Source: Strongyloides papillosus (lineage: Eukaryota; Nematoda; Chromadorea; Rhabditida; Strongyloididae). Taken from it: a DNA stretch of 64,000 nt. How positions within the stretch are numbered: position 1 is the first letter of the stretch; every line of letters begins with the position of its first letter. The notes under the pieces were generated by a model. The model did no database searches. It was not told the origin of the DNA and worked only from the letters and a program-made list of their open reading frames with translations. Shown one piece after another: positions 47,188 to 57,919 of the stretch. The stretch covers positions 992,001 through 1,056,000 of the forward strand of contig SRSI01000073.1 of assembly GCA_005656395.1 (NCBI GenBank), written 5' to 3'. The translations under genes were made by a program, and so were the position numbers.

Positions 47188-48436
47188 TTTAAAAATAAGA
47201 CAAAAAAAATAAAAAATAGATTTTAACATTTATCAAAACACCTTAACATTATTATCAAAAATATTAAATATAAATTCACATTTTATTTATTTAAATACAC
47301 GTAGTTTTATAAATTTTTTAAATGTAAAGGGCGGTGATAATGTGCGTGAAGGAGTGACAGCTTAAATTTCATCAAGTAAATAATGTATTTAATATGATTT
47401 TCTAATTTTTACTTCTTAAATAAATAGTAATGCAAAAAACTATTGTTTTTGGTAAATAAATATACTTTTATAATGAATTCATTTTATGCTTAAGTAAAAG
47501 TATGAAAATAAATTTTGATTACTATATTATCAGTTTACCTGGTATAATAAAAGTATCGCCGTCTCAAGCATTTGGATGTTTTATCGTTTGTGATTGAACT
47601 ACAGTTGTAAGAAATATTACTTTTAAATTAATTACATTTTTGTTCTTTTATTTGTTAGAAATTTTTCGATGAGAAAAGCTCTTATTATTTAATATGCATA
47701 ATATCTTTTTGTTGTTTTCAATAAATATTTAAATGCCCGAGACGGCGATACTTTTATATTGCCAGGTAAAGTGATAATATAAAAATCAAAATTTATTTTC
47801 ATACTTTTGAGTGAGCAAAATAAATTCCAATATAACAGTATATTTTTCACCAAAAACGAGGTTTTTGGTATTGTTATTTTATAAAATCTATAGTTAACAA
47901 TATTAGGTAAGAATATTTTATTTAATAAGAAAAGAACATAAGTAACATAAATCGGTAAGTTTATATACACATAATGTATGGGTGTGTACACTATCAAAAA
48001 CGTTGTTTTTAACTCTCTGTGTAGAATCCATGACGATAAGCTCACATGGATAAAAATTTACTATTTTATAATTATCCTATGCACCATAAAAACAATAATC
48101 AGCTTAAACTTGTGAGTAGAGTATATTAAAAGATTTTTTTAAATCGCTTTTAACAATTGTGTTTATCGATGTGCTAATTGTATTTGAGACACAGCGACAA
48201 TATCAAGGATAAATTTTGCACTGAAAAGCTCTCAGTTGAGATTGTTATTGGATTAAAATGATTTTCATTCAAGTAAAAAATAAAAAAATTGAAGTCATCA
48301 AAAAAAATTTATTATTCTTAAAATTAATGAATTTCAAGTTAAATTCTTTTTTAATGTATATTTTTTAAAAAGTCAATTATTAGGCTGCGGTTTAATGAAA
48401 TGATTCTTTCAGGAGCTGTAAAAAGATTTGAACTAA
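47188..48436. other. Intergenic stretch with an inverted repeat pair
   Basis: Holds the inverted pair at 47500-47815. The long minus-strand frame at 47689-48045 overlaps that repeat and is not credible as a gene. Confidence 0.45.
47500..47815. mobile_element. Fold-back element (inverted copies of a dispersed repeat)
   Basis: The left arm reads TATGAAAATAAATTTTGATT, TATATTATCAGTTTACCTGG, AAAAGTATCGCCGTCTC. The right arm carries the same words inverted (GAGACGGCGATACTTTT ... AATCAAAATTTATTTTCATA). The arms are about 80 bp with a ~140-bp middle. A third, more diverged single copy is at 41497. Confidence 0.6.
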
Positions 48437-49005
48437 TTAGCCGAGAAAACTTAAAAGATATCCTAAAAAATTGATAAAGTAATAGAAAACTGAATAATGT
48501 TTCCTACCAAGTCCAGGTATTGAAGGAAGAAGTGAAGTTAAAGCTAAAAAAATTTCTAAGTAGAAAATTATAATTAAACTAAAATTACTGTTTTTTATGG
48601 ATTGAGAAGTCAGAGCGTCCAAAGCTTCTTTAGTAACTAATGTAATATTTGTTGGTTCTTCGTAAGTTAAACCGAGTTCCGTTACAATTTCTTTCTAAAC
48701 ATGTCTATTAATAATAATGATAGAAAACTAACCATGACTGTCTGATTGACCATATCTCTAAGATTTACAGTTGTTTGATTTAGTCTTTCTTTATCATCAG
48801 AAAATCCGGAGAGACCAAACTCACAGGTCAAAGCATCAATTGGACACAAATGTGTCATTACAGTTTTTTTGAATGCATCTTCTTCTGGAGTCATTGTAAG
48901 CAAACATGATTTGTTATAAGTACCATTGTTATTACAAATATAAATATAACCATGAATAATAACTACAAATGAACTTGCAAGAATAAAAATGCTTAAAAAT
49001 TTCAT
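48437..49005 (-). CDS. Small secreted protein, family member A
   Basis: Three exons: 49005-48733, 48694-48508 and 48462-48437, with introns of 38 and 45 bp, giving 161 aa. A signal peptide (FLSIFILASSFVVIIHG) is followed by a Cys-bearing domain (ICNNNGTYNKSCLLTMTPEE, then LCPIDALTCEFGLSGF) with several N-glycosylation sites (NQT twice). Exon 2 has a hydrophobic span (FSLIIIFYLEIFLALTSLL). A 26-bp last exon encodes GYLLSFLG. It shares exon plan, a shared VNQT block and the terminal GYLLS with member B at 52607-53145. If the first intron is not removed, a stop arises 17 codons on. The family is unknown to me and looks lineage-specific. Confidence 0.75.
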
Positions 49006-49040
49006 GATTTTGAAACTGCAATTAAGCTTTCAAATCGCGA

Positions 49041-49048
49041 TTTATATA
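49041..49048 (-). promoter_or_regulatory. TATA box of secreted family member A
   Basis: TATATAAA on the minus strand, 36 bp before ATG 49005, followed by ATCGCGATTT. Member B has ATCGCATT at the same place. Confidence 0.5.
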
Positions 49049-49052
49049 TAAA

Positions 49053-50407
49053 ATTCTATCTCATTGCATTTGCCAGTAATGTCGTTTTTTTCCTATATAA
49101 TAAATATTTAATATTGATGTTCAAATCTACTTATATCAACTTATAATGGGTTAATCAAATTAATGAAATCCTAAATTTGTGTTATCAAATAATGTTTTTT
49201 ATTTATGATTTTACATAAAATTTTTATAAAGTAGGAAAGTACAGTTTTTTATGGGAAATTAATAAGTAATTTAAAAATATAAATGTTTATCATTTAACAA
49301 ATAGAATATGTTAGCAATTTTATTTATATAAACTTTTTAAATAATTAAAAAAAAATAAATAATGCTTATACCGCTTGCTGAACTATGAAATCGAGCTGTT
49401 TAATTAACATTTGTTGTATATGAGTCATGTATTTTAATCAAACATGGGACATACTTTTTTAATTACTAAAAAGTATGCATAAAAAGTATAAATAAAAAGT
49501 TGTACATTTATTTATACATATGAATAAACAAAATAGAATTAATCTTATATTTTATTTAAATTTTACATTCAAGGAAATATAAAAATTTCTATCAGTTCCT
49601 TGTTGAAAAAAAAATACTTTGTTGTATTTCTTTTTCTTTACAGACATTGAAACTTAAAAAATTATATCAATTATGATAATTGTTTTTTACTATAAATCTA
49701 AACTTTTTAATATGCTTGTACTTCTTTTGTATTTTTATTGCTTCCATAGTTAGAATATATTAGCAAAAATAAGTAAAAGTTTTAACCATTGTTTTTAAAA
49801 ATAAAAATGATAAGAACACGTTTTCTTTAAACAAAAAGTTCAGTTTTATCGGAATTTTAGCTATTTATTAACCTTAGAAAACAATACACTTTATTTCAGT
49901 AATGAATCGTCAATAAATAATACCTTCTAACAGACAAAAATTAACAAATAAATGAAAAAATAAACGTTAAATCATTTTAAGAGGAAATTTCAAAAATACA
50001 GTATTTATAAACACAAAGTGATTTCAAACGATAAAAGTTAAAACTTTAAGTATTTATAAATTCTTTTTATGAATATAATTATAACATGTTTATAAAACGA
50101 GTTTTAAAATGATGATTTAAACTCTTTATAAAGGTTTTTATATCTTGAGTTCAAAATTATATAAAATATCTAAAGCTAAATTATAGATATTTCTATTATT
50201 TTAATAAAAAAAAATTAAAAATAAGTAATATTTTTTTTGTTAAAAGGAAATACAATTATCGAGAAAAACTTTGATTAGTATTTATGAATAAATTGTTTAT
50301 CATTAAACGATAGTTAAATCAAAGTGTTTTCTTTAATATCTCTTCACTTTAAAACATAAAATTATTTTTATATAATTGATAATCTAAAAAAAATTATAGA
50401 AATTTGC
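49053..50407. other. 1.35 kb AT-rich intergenic stretch
   Basis: Nothing supportable seen. Confidence 0.45.
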
Positions 50408-50703
50408 TTAATCATTGTATATTTTACCTATTCCAGTTCTATTTGGATAAGTTCTACGAGATGGGTTAAGAGTAATTTTTAATCTTGAAATAAACTTAGC
50501 TCTAGTCCGTGTAAGACTTGTAATGGTACTAATAGTTGTAGTAACCTCAGGTGCTGTTGAATTTTTAGAATCAATAGTTAATGTACCAACTCTAGATGTT
50601 ATTGGGCCTTTAGATAGACCAGTGGGTGTATTAATATTATTTAAAAGAATATTAACAATTAAAATAAAAAAAAAGCTAGCAACTTTATCTGGATTTCAAC
50701 CAT
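50408..50703 (-). pseudogene. Small secreted-protein locus with a frameshift in a T9 run
   Basis: The minus-strand ATG at 50703 gives MVEIQIKLLAFF. After nine T (50666-50674) the frame hits a stop. The neighbouring frame is open from there to TAA at 50408 and reads like real protein: hydrophobic FILIVNILL, then NINTPTGLSKGPITSRVGTL, Thr/Ser-rich TTTISTITSLTRTRAK, and ending LNPSRRTYPNRTGIGK. One extra base in the T run would give a 98-residue protein with a full signal peptide. It is therefore either a fresh pseudogene or a homopolymer miscount. Alternatively, an unseen upstream exon joins the second frame. No family is recognised; the tail is Arg/Thr-rich with an Arg-Arg site. Confidence 0.5.
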
Positions 50704-52606
50704 TGAAACTGTAATATTAGTTTTAGGAAGGTAATATTTAATTTTTTTAAAAATTCAAATATATATTTTTATTAACATTTACAAAATAATAAACTTTGTA
50801 ATTCCGAAGAATCCTAGAAGCCTCAGAGAGACCATTATTTAAACATTATACAATATAAAATGTAGACTATTTTAGAATTATTGTTATTAATATAATAATA
50901 TAGCCAAGAAATATATTCAATTATAGATTAAGAGCTTATGTAATATTATCTCTCTAACTTCTGGTTATACTTTTTTAACACAGCATATACACAGGGTATC
51001 AACGAAGTTACTATAAAAGTTAAAAAGAGTATAACTTTTTTTAATGTTCACATATGTCTATAGTTTTTTATCGATTTGAAAGCTCAAAAACTAACTTAGA
51101 AATTCCTAAGACGGATGAAAAAATGTTAATTTATAGTGTAATTACTGCCATTAATATATTTTCCATTTTTTAAGAATTTTAAGATATTTTAATTTATCAA
51201 AATCTTATAATTTATTTATAATGTTATATTTATCAGACAGTTCAAATTATTTCCTATAACATATTTTAAGATTACTTCTTATATATTAACTTTAATTTAA
51301 GTTAGGAATCATCAAATGTTATTCATTTTTTCATAATGAAAATAACTTTTTATTGCTTTTAAATACTTTGATGAGGAAGTAAGAGCAAATATGCAACTAT
51401 TTTCTCTAATTAATAATATTTTATATGACTAAATATGTGCTACTTTTTATTATCATAAATATGAATATTTTTAAATACTCGAACTCATAAGTCAAAAAAT
51501 TGTTAAAAATGTTTCTTATAAAAGCTATTCAAAACTTTGTCTAAAATTAATACTTAAAGTTTGATTTCTAAGTTTGTTGTAAAAAAGAATTTAGGTTATC
51601 AGATGAGTGCAATATTGATTATTCAAAACATTACAATGTTTGAAATATTGTAAAATCTTAAAATTCTTGAAAAAAATGGAAATCACGTAAATACAATAAC
51701 TGTATTATAAATTGACACTTTTTCATTTATCAAGATAATATTTTTAAAATAAGATTTTAGGTTTTTATATAGATAAAAAATTATAAAAAAATGTTTATAT
51801 TGAAAAAAAAATTACGTTCTATCGAGCTTTTATAGCAACTTCATTGATATGCTGTATAATATCTTGATATTATAGACAAGATTTTACTTTGTTGATCTTG
51901 GGTCGTTTTATTCATCCAACATATGCAGGGGTTATATTCTCCAGAGATTATGGTTTTTTGATATAATTTTTTAATTTAAAGTTGAATATACACTACCCAA
52001 AATCTCTTTATTTTCCCAAAGCTAAAAACGCGGCAAAAACAGGTGTATAAATGAAAAGAAAAAGATGACAAAAACATTATTTCGCAATAATATAATAAAC
52101 ACGTCATCTTTCTAATTTCTAGATTTTTCAGAAGGCACACCTCATATTTATCGTCGGGACTTCTAGGGGATACGTAAAAATTAAAAAGGAGATATTGTAA
52201 ATAACAATAAGGGTTTATAATAACTTTGTTGTATTGTTTATGTTTATAGGGAATATACTCCACTCTCAATTTATTGTTAATAAATTTTAAATTTAATAAC
52301 TATAAAAGAGAAATCAAAAACAAAAGAATTCTAAGTAATATGAAAAATGTCAGTAACATTCAGTAGAATTAGTTACCATTAAAATGTTTATGAATGACTT
52401 ATATTTATTTCAAACTATGTAATTTTTACAAAATGAAAGTTGTTATATTAAAACATTAAATAATTTATTGTTTAGAAAAATTAAAACAGTGAAGAATTAA
52501 TATTATTTTTGAAACTATTAATCAAAAAGAATTTTTATTTTATATTTAGTCATAACAATTATTAAACCGCAGCTGAACTTAATGTATCTCTAACAAATAC
52601 ACTAGA
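50704..52606. other. 1.9 kb AT-rich intergenic stretch
   Basis: One 97-codon minus-strand frame (51976-52269) has some protein-like segments but no signal, splice site or family. I do not call it. Confidence 0.45.
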
Positions 52607-53145
52607 TTATCTTCCTCCATAGGTTAATCCTGATAAAAGATATCCTATTAATTGAAAAATGAAAATATTAGTATAAATATGTCGTTTACTTACCAAGTCC
52701 ATTCAATCCTGCTCGAACAGTTTTTTTAAGGTGATCTGGTATAAAGAAAGAATCATAATCAGCAATTAATTCAATCTGTGTAGGATTTTTGTATTTTACA
52801 CCTGATAGTTTTTCTACAAACTTTTTCTAAAAACATATTTTTAATAAATTAGTAATAATAACAATAAATACTAGCAATTGTTGTTTGATTAACTTCTTTT
52901 AGATCGTCATTTACTTGACCAAGTATAGTTTTAGGGTCATTTTCGTAGCCAGTAATACCAAAATTTACAGAAAATTGAGTTAATGCATCTAACGTTGGAA
53001 GAAATACGTTTTTGAACAAATCATCAAAAGGAGTGAGTAAAATTTCACAAGTTTTATTATTATATTGTTCACAATTATATGTAAAAAATCCGGAAGACAA
53101 AGTAGGGATAGTAAGAATAAATATTATAATAGCAAATGAATTCAT
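52607..53145 (-). CDS. Small secreted protein, family member B (probable GC-AG intron)
   Basis: Three exons by homology with member A: 53145-52876, 52826-52694 and 52644-52607, giving 146 aa. It has a signal peptide (FAIIIFILTIPTLSSG). The Cys-bearing domain (YNCEQYNNKTCEILLTPFDD ... NFGITGYENDPK) and the VNQTT end of exon 1 align with member A. The last exon encodes GYLLSGLTYGGR. At the first intron, member A has ATG|GTTAG while B has ATT|GCTAG, so the aligned donor is GC. The alternative is a shifted pair (GT donor at 52871, acceptor after GTAG, exon 2 from 52813), also in frame, giving 143 aa. The hydrophobic span of A's exon 2 is missing here, so B is shorter. Function unknown. Confidence 0.72.
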
Positions 53146-53182
53146 GACTTTCTGAATGCGATTAATCTCAAAAAAACCTTAA

Positions 53183-53190
53183 CTTATATA
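53183..53190 (-). promoter_or_regulatory. TATA box of secreted family member B
   Basis: TATATAAG on the minus strand, 38 bp before ATG 53145, followed by AATCGCATT near the start site as in member A. Confidence 0.5.
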
Positions 53191-54191
53191 CTCTTTATCA
53201 AATTATTTTACTCATTTAAAAAATTAAATGCTTACACATTTGAACAAATATTAATTTAATATACAGTTATTATATTGAATCAATGCTAACATCTTTACAA
53301 AATTGACTAAATAATAAGATTTTTTATGTTTATCTAGAAGTACACAAAAATTAAATGTAAATTGAAATGAAAAATGTTCAGTTAATTACATATAAAATAA
53401 CTAAAATTTATTAACACTTAGTTAAAGTGATTTTACAATTATTGATAAATTAAGACATAATAATAAATAATTGTACTAAACAATATGTGTTATCAAACAC
53501 TATACTTTTATCATTCTAAAATTACACATTTAAAAGTGTTATGAAAAAGTAAAGTTTCCATATTAAAATTGCTTTTTTTAAAAAAGATTCATTGTTTTTT
53601 TTTAAGCATGAACACAGATATATTAGAAATTTCTTCAATACTATTAATTTTACAAGATTCTTTTATTGTATTATAAACAAATATTCCGTTTATTTATAAA
53701 TTATTATACAAAGAATTTACTCAAATAGCATTTAATCACCTGAATAATTATTTATTTAAAGTTTTTAAACAGTTGTTGTCTTAATAAATTATATAATTCT
53801 ATCGTTATCTTTTACACATTCATTACACAATACATTTGGATAAAAATATCTAGTAATCTGTGTTAAATTGGTCTTTGCAATCTCTAGCTATTTTAATCTT
53901 AAGTTTATTTTTCACTAAAAAACTTAATTACAATAATAATAGGAAACATCCACTTACCTCTTACTTGTCTTGTAGGTTTACCTAATATTAGTATGTTAAT
54001 AAATATAATGTTGTTTAAAATAAAATGCCTGTTTTTAATGCGCATTGTTTGATGCGCGTTTTTTCAAATGATTGGTTATGTTTTAGTATAATAGAACAAA
54101 TCGTTAGATTTTCCTAAATTTCCTCTACACGATGATGTAAATATCATTGTCATGAGTTTTAACTATCATAATTTTATTTCAAAAACAAACT
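53191..54191. other. Intergenic stretch before the mariner remnant
   Basis: No gene. The left end of the mariner element should lie in the last 200 bp, but I could not fix a terminal repeat. Confidence 0.45.
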
Positions 54192-55213
54192 ATGCTGTCA
54201 AAGCGTAATATTTGTGCTATTATGATTTATGAATTCAAGCACTTTACTAATTCTGCAAAAACAACTTAAGAAATTAATAAAATTTTTGGAGAAGATCTTG
54301 TTTCTCATTCTACTAGAAAGAGATGGTTTAAAAAATTCAAAGAAAGCAGTGAGAACCTCGAGAATGAAAAGTGTGGTAGACCTGAGACTGTTCTTGATAA
54401 TGATGAATTACGGAAAGCTGTTGAAGTCAATCTACGCGCAACCGTTAGAAAATTTGCAGAGGAGTTAAATGTATCCAAAACAACGATTTCTGATCATTTA
54501 AAGGAGATAGGAAAGACGAAAAAGCTCGACAAATGGGTACCTTACGAATTAAACGACTATCAAAAATCGCGACGTTATGAGGTTTGTTCTTCCGTCATTT
54601 TGAGAAACAAAAATGACTCATTTTTTGATCGTCTTATCACTTATAATAAAAAATGAATTCTCTAGGACAATCGTAAAAGATCTGGGCAATAATTGGACAA
54701 AGATGAAGCACCGAAACAGTTCCCGAAACTCAACTATTCCCAAAGAAGCTTATAGTATCTGTTTACTGGTCTGCTGCAGGAATTATTCACTATGAGTTTT
54801 TGAAAACTGGTAAAACTATTGATTTAGTATCTTATTGTCAACCCATTAAAAAAAATGCATCAGAAATTGTCTTAAAAAAGACCCGCTTTAGTCGATAGAA
54901 AAGAACCCATTCTTATTCACGATAATGCAAAGCCACACGTTTCAAAAATAGCTCCCTAAAAATTGTGAGAATTAGGGTATGAAACTCTGCCTCACCCGCC
55001 ATATTTACTTGGCCTTCTCCAACAAATTACTACCTTTTCAAACATCTTAACAACTTCTTAACGGAGAAAATCTTTATGAACGATGAAGACATAAAAACCG
55101 CCTTCGAAGCTTTCATTGAATCTAGAAGTCCGGATTTCTATGTAAATGGAATCAATAAGCTCGTATCTCGTTGGCAACAATGTGTAGATTGTAATGGTTC
55201 TTATTTTAAATAA
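54192..55213 (+). pseudogene. mariner-family transposase, inactivated
   Basis: About 1.02 kb, near the full length of a mariner transposase (about 345 codons), but broken by several stops and frameshifts. The helix-turn-helix part is clear (VRKFAEELNVSKTTISDHLK, then WVPYELNDYQKSRRYEVCSS). Later come PILIHDNAKPHVSK, the second catalytic Asp motif, and LGYETLPHPPYLLGLL, where the usual SPDLSP is damaged. The end matches INKLVSRWQQCVDCNGSYF. An early CAA-to-TAA change also stops the frame at codon 26. It is dead. Confidence 0.85.
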
Positions 55214-55267
55214 AAATATTTATTTTTAAAAATGTTATGTGTATTTAAAAATTAGAGTAAAAAAGGC

Positions 55268-56290
55268 TCATTTCATTCCGGACAATATAATAGCTTGAGA
55301 GAATTGATCAGGTAAAACCTGAGCATACACATAATTGAAATTATCATCAATAAGCATAGTTACTGTTGAGTTACCAACATAACATAAATTAAATGAATTA
55401 ATTTGTCTAGGATATGCTGCAGTAACCCATGACTTATACAACTTATAAGGAAGTTTTCTTATCGTTAAATACGAATGACAACTATCAACAGTTCTGTCAA
55501 CAAGTGAAGAAATATTATGACAGTAATCAGAAGATTTAGTCTTTCTTCTACTATCAATTGTTCCTACATGGACAGTGGAATAGATAATTTTATCAGCTTT
55601 TTTATTAAGCTTATCTAATTGGGTATCAGGATTAATACTTTCAACAGCTTTTTCATTTAACTCATCTAAGTTGTTCTCACAAATTGAAAGACTATATGGA
55701 AGATGTTTATCTAATAATGTTTTATTTGGTTGGAAGTTTCTATTACTCCAGGTTATTTTAGAAGTACCTGTCTCTGAAAAACTCTTAATGTTATCTATCT
55801 TAACTGCTAAATCAGAGGTATCAGGAATTTTAACCTTATCCTTAACCTTTTCTGAAGATGTTGTCTGGGAAACAGGTTTATCTTTTTCTCTAAACTCAGG
55901 GAAAAATGTACTATTTTTAAAAGAGTTATCATTTTTGCTGTCTGATGGTGCTTTTAACTTTTCAATGTCATTAATTGCGTTATACTTATCTCTAGTGACT
56001 AGGTCTGTTGACTCATTTGTGGATCTATTGGGAAAATCTGACATCAAAGAACTACAAAATTCTTCTACAGCTTTTCTGTCCCATGACTCAATGTCTTTGT
56101 ATGCATCGAAAAAAAAGTAGATGAAGTAATTACTTTGGATTCTTAAAAAACGTTTAACATATTCAATGTCTTCTTTAACATTAATATCGTTAATAATGAA
56201 GAATTTCTTTAGATAATCCAAGTATTCTCTAGAATTGCCTTTAAACTTATCTAAAGGTATCGCATCTAACCTAATCTGATTACTTGCCAT
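55268..56290 (-). CDS. Gag-like/integrase-like fusion ORF, 340 aa, uninterrupted
   Basis: A single open frame from ATG 56290 to TAA/TAG at 55268. The N-terminal ~100 residues (IPLDKFKGNSREYLDYLKKF ... FFFDAYKDIESWDRKAVEEF) have the layout of an LTR-retroelement capsid. A Ser/Lys/Asp-rich linker follows. The last ~85 residues read like the join of a Ty3/gypsy integrase zinc domain and core (VDSCHSYLTIRKLPYKLYKS, later CYVGNSTVTMLIDDNFNYVY). Where the first catalytic Asp is expected, the sequence has Asn (INSFNLCYVG). Protease, reverse transcriptase and RNase H are missing, so an internal deletion seems to have fused the two ends in frame. It could be a deletion derivative that has not yet decayed or a recruited host gene. 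A mariner relic lies just to its left. Confidence 0.6.
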   Translation of the reverse strand: MASNQIRLDAIPLDKFKGNSREYLDYLKKFFIINDINVKEDIEYVKRFLRIQSNYFIYFFFDAYKDIESWDRKAVEEFCSSLMSDFPNRSTNESTDLVTRDKYNAINDIEKLKAPSDSKNDNSFKNSTFFPEFREKDKPVSQTTSSEKVKDKVKIPDTSDLAVKIDNIKSFSETGTSKITWSNRNFQPNKTLLDKHLPYSLSICENNLDELNEKAVESINPDTQLDKLNKKADKIIYSTVHVGTIDSRRKTKSSDYCHNISSLVDRTVDSCHSYLTIRKLPYKLYKSWVTAAYPRQINSFNLCYVGNSTVTMLIDDNFNYVYAQVLPDQFSQAIILSGMK

Positions 56291-57919
56291 AATTTCCTAA
56301 TGCTTAAGAACACGTCAATCGATGTCGGTTTTAACTTAACGAAAGTTATACAAAATAATAGATAAGCACAAAACAATTAAGTATAAAATAAATGTAATGG
56401 AGTATATACTATATGTTTACATATGTATATATATATTTTTTTGAGATATTTGTATTTAGTACAATGAAATATTTTTGAAATACAATTGTTAAGAATATGC
56501 GTAAGATATTATATACAATTCAAAGCAACAATAAATAATATATGTGAAATATATTGGTAAGATATAAAATAATGTTTACAAATTTATAATCGTAAATGTA
56601 ATCAAAATAACATAAAAAAATTAAGAAAATTTTAGACTTACAACGTGTCTAGTTAAAAAAAGAGGGGTATGAGGAAAACAACTAACTAAACTTATCTGTC
56701 AGAGTAATCTCCTCAAAATTCGGATGTCAGAATCGCCATGTGGTGTTAGCAACACCTTATAAAATAATGATGAGTAACTTATAAGATTTATATTACAAGA
56801 ATAGATCATACAATAAAGACATGTTACATATATAATAGTTATTTTTGTGTCAAACATCATGTTTGACGCAGCATTTAGAAAAGTTTTTTTAAATGAAAAA
56901 AATTACTTTTGATCAAGTGTTTTAAAATTATACAAGTTGATTTTATAATTTCAGAGTACATTTGTACAAATATTAATATTTTAGATTAATTTATAAAATT
57001 CTGTATATCATTTTGACTAAATAAACTAAATTTTTTCTTGATTTATAAATTTATTTTAAAAATCATTGTCTTTTCGTGTAGAGTATTTTTTTAGTAAATT
57101 TATCTAAGCGAAATAAAAGTTGGTAGCTACACCTGATAATAAAGCGAATAGTAAAGAATAAACTTTATTTAGTTAATTAAACTATAGTAATACAATAAGA
57201 AAAAATGAATTAATTACTTACCCCAATATTTATTGGGTTTTCCGCCTGGTTAGTAAAGTCAACTGAAGATCATCGTTTTTTTAGAATATTTATACTCACT
57301 CTTATTGGCGTTCTAAAAAGAAAACAATCGTTCTTCACTACATTTTTTGTAGTTTTTTTTGATATATATAAAAATTCAATTTCTTTTAGAAAAACGTTTA
57401 CTCGCAGGTGAGTATGGGGCGAGTCTCATAAAATTAAAGTAAGTGAGAAAGTTGTTCGAAAAACACCAAAATAGTTATAATTAGTTTTTCAGTTAGATAG
57501 TATTTTGAAAGTTCATAATCTTTAAGTAACTTTATGCAATTTTTTATTTTCTAACTGTTCATAAATTATGACTAAAGTTTTTAAAGTGTCAACAATTTGT
57601 TATTTTAAAAAAGATTAAAAATTTTTTGATACTTTTTAAAATGCTAACACGTGTGAATTATCAATTTCATATACCCTAGGTACCAAATACTGAAAATTTA
57701 TAAAGACAATAAAAGCATTGATGTTTTGTAAAATTTGAAGTAAATCAGTACATCAAATGATCTATTGAAACAAGACTTTATAGCCTTTCGTACTTATAAA
57801 AATAATTGAAAAACAATATAAAGATTTTTTTTGATAAATTATATCAATTTTTATTATTAGTTTATTAATTAATCAATTAATTAGTTAGATGACAGTGACA
57901 TTCCTGTCGAATTATAGTT
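56291..57919. other. 1.6 kb flank of the fusion ORF, possible terminal-repeat signals
   Basis: A 19-bp palindrome lies at 56849-56867. On the minus strand a TATAAATA (about 57285-57292), then AATAAA inside CCCAATAAATATTGGG (about 57222-57237), then gtaagt fit a compact LTR promoter, poly(A) and donor. No matching second LTR was found by eye. On the plus strand TATATATAAAAA at 57361 precedes a strong donor within a hairpin (57400-57430). Confidence 0.35.
56849..56867. promoter_or_regulatory. 19-bp perfect palindrome
   Basis: GTCAAACATCATGTTTGAC: two 9-bp arms around one base. It may be a dimer binding site or a hairpin; no further context. Confidence 0.3.

Noticed and set aside
47689..48045. 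118-codon minus-strand frame
   Set aside because: Its C-terminal part is the arm of the fold-back repeat at 47500-47815 and the rest is Ile/Phe/Tyr-rich AT sequence.
51976..52269. 97-codon minus-strand frame with some protein-like segments
   Set aside because: No signal peptide, domain or splice context. Several frames of this length arise by chance in the window.
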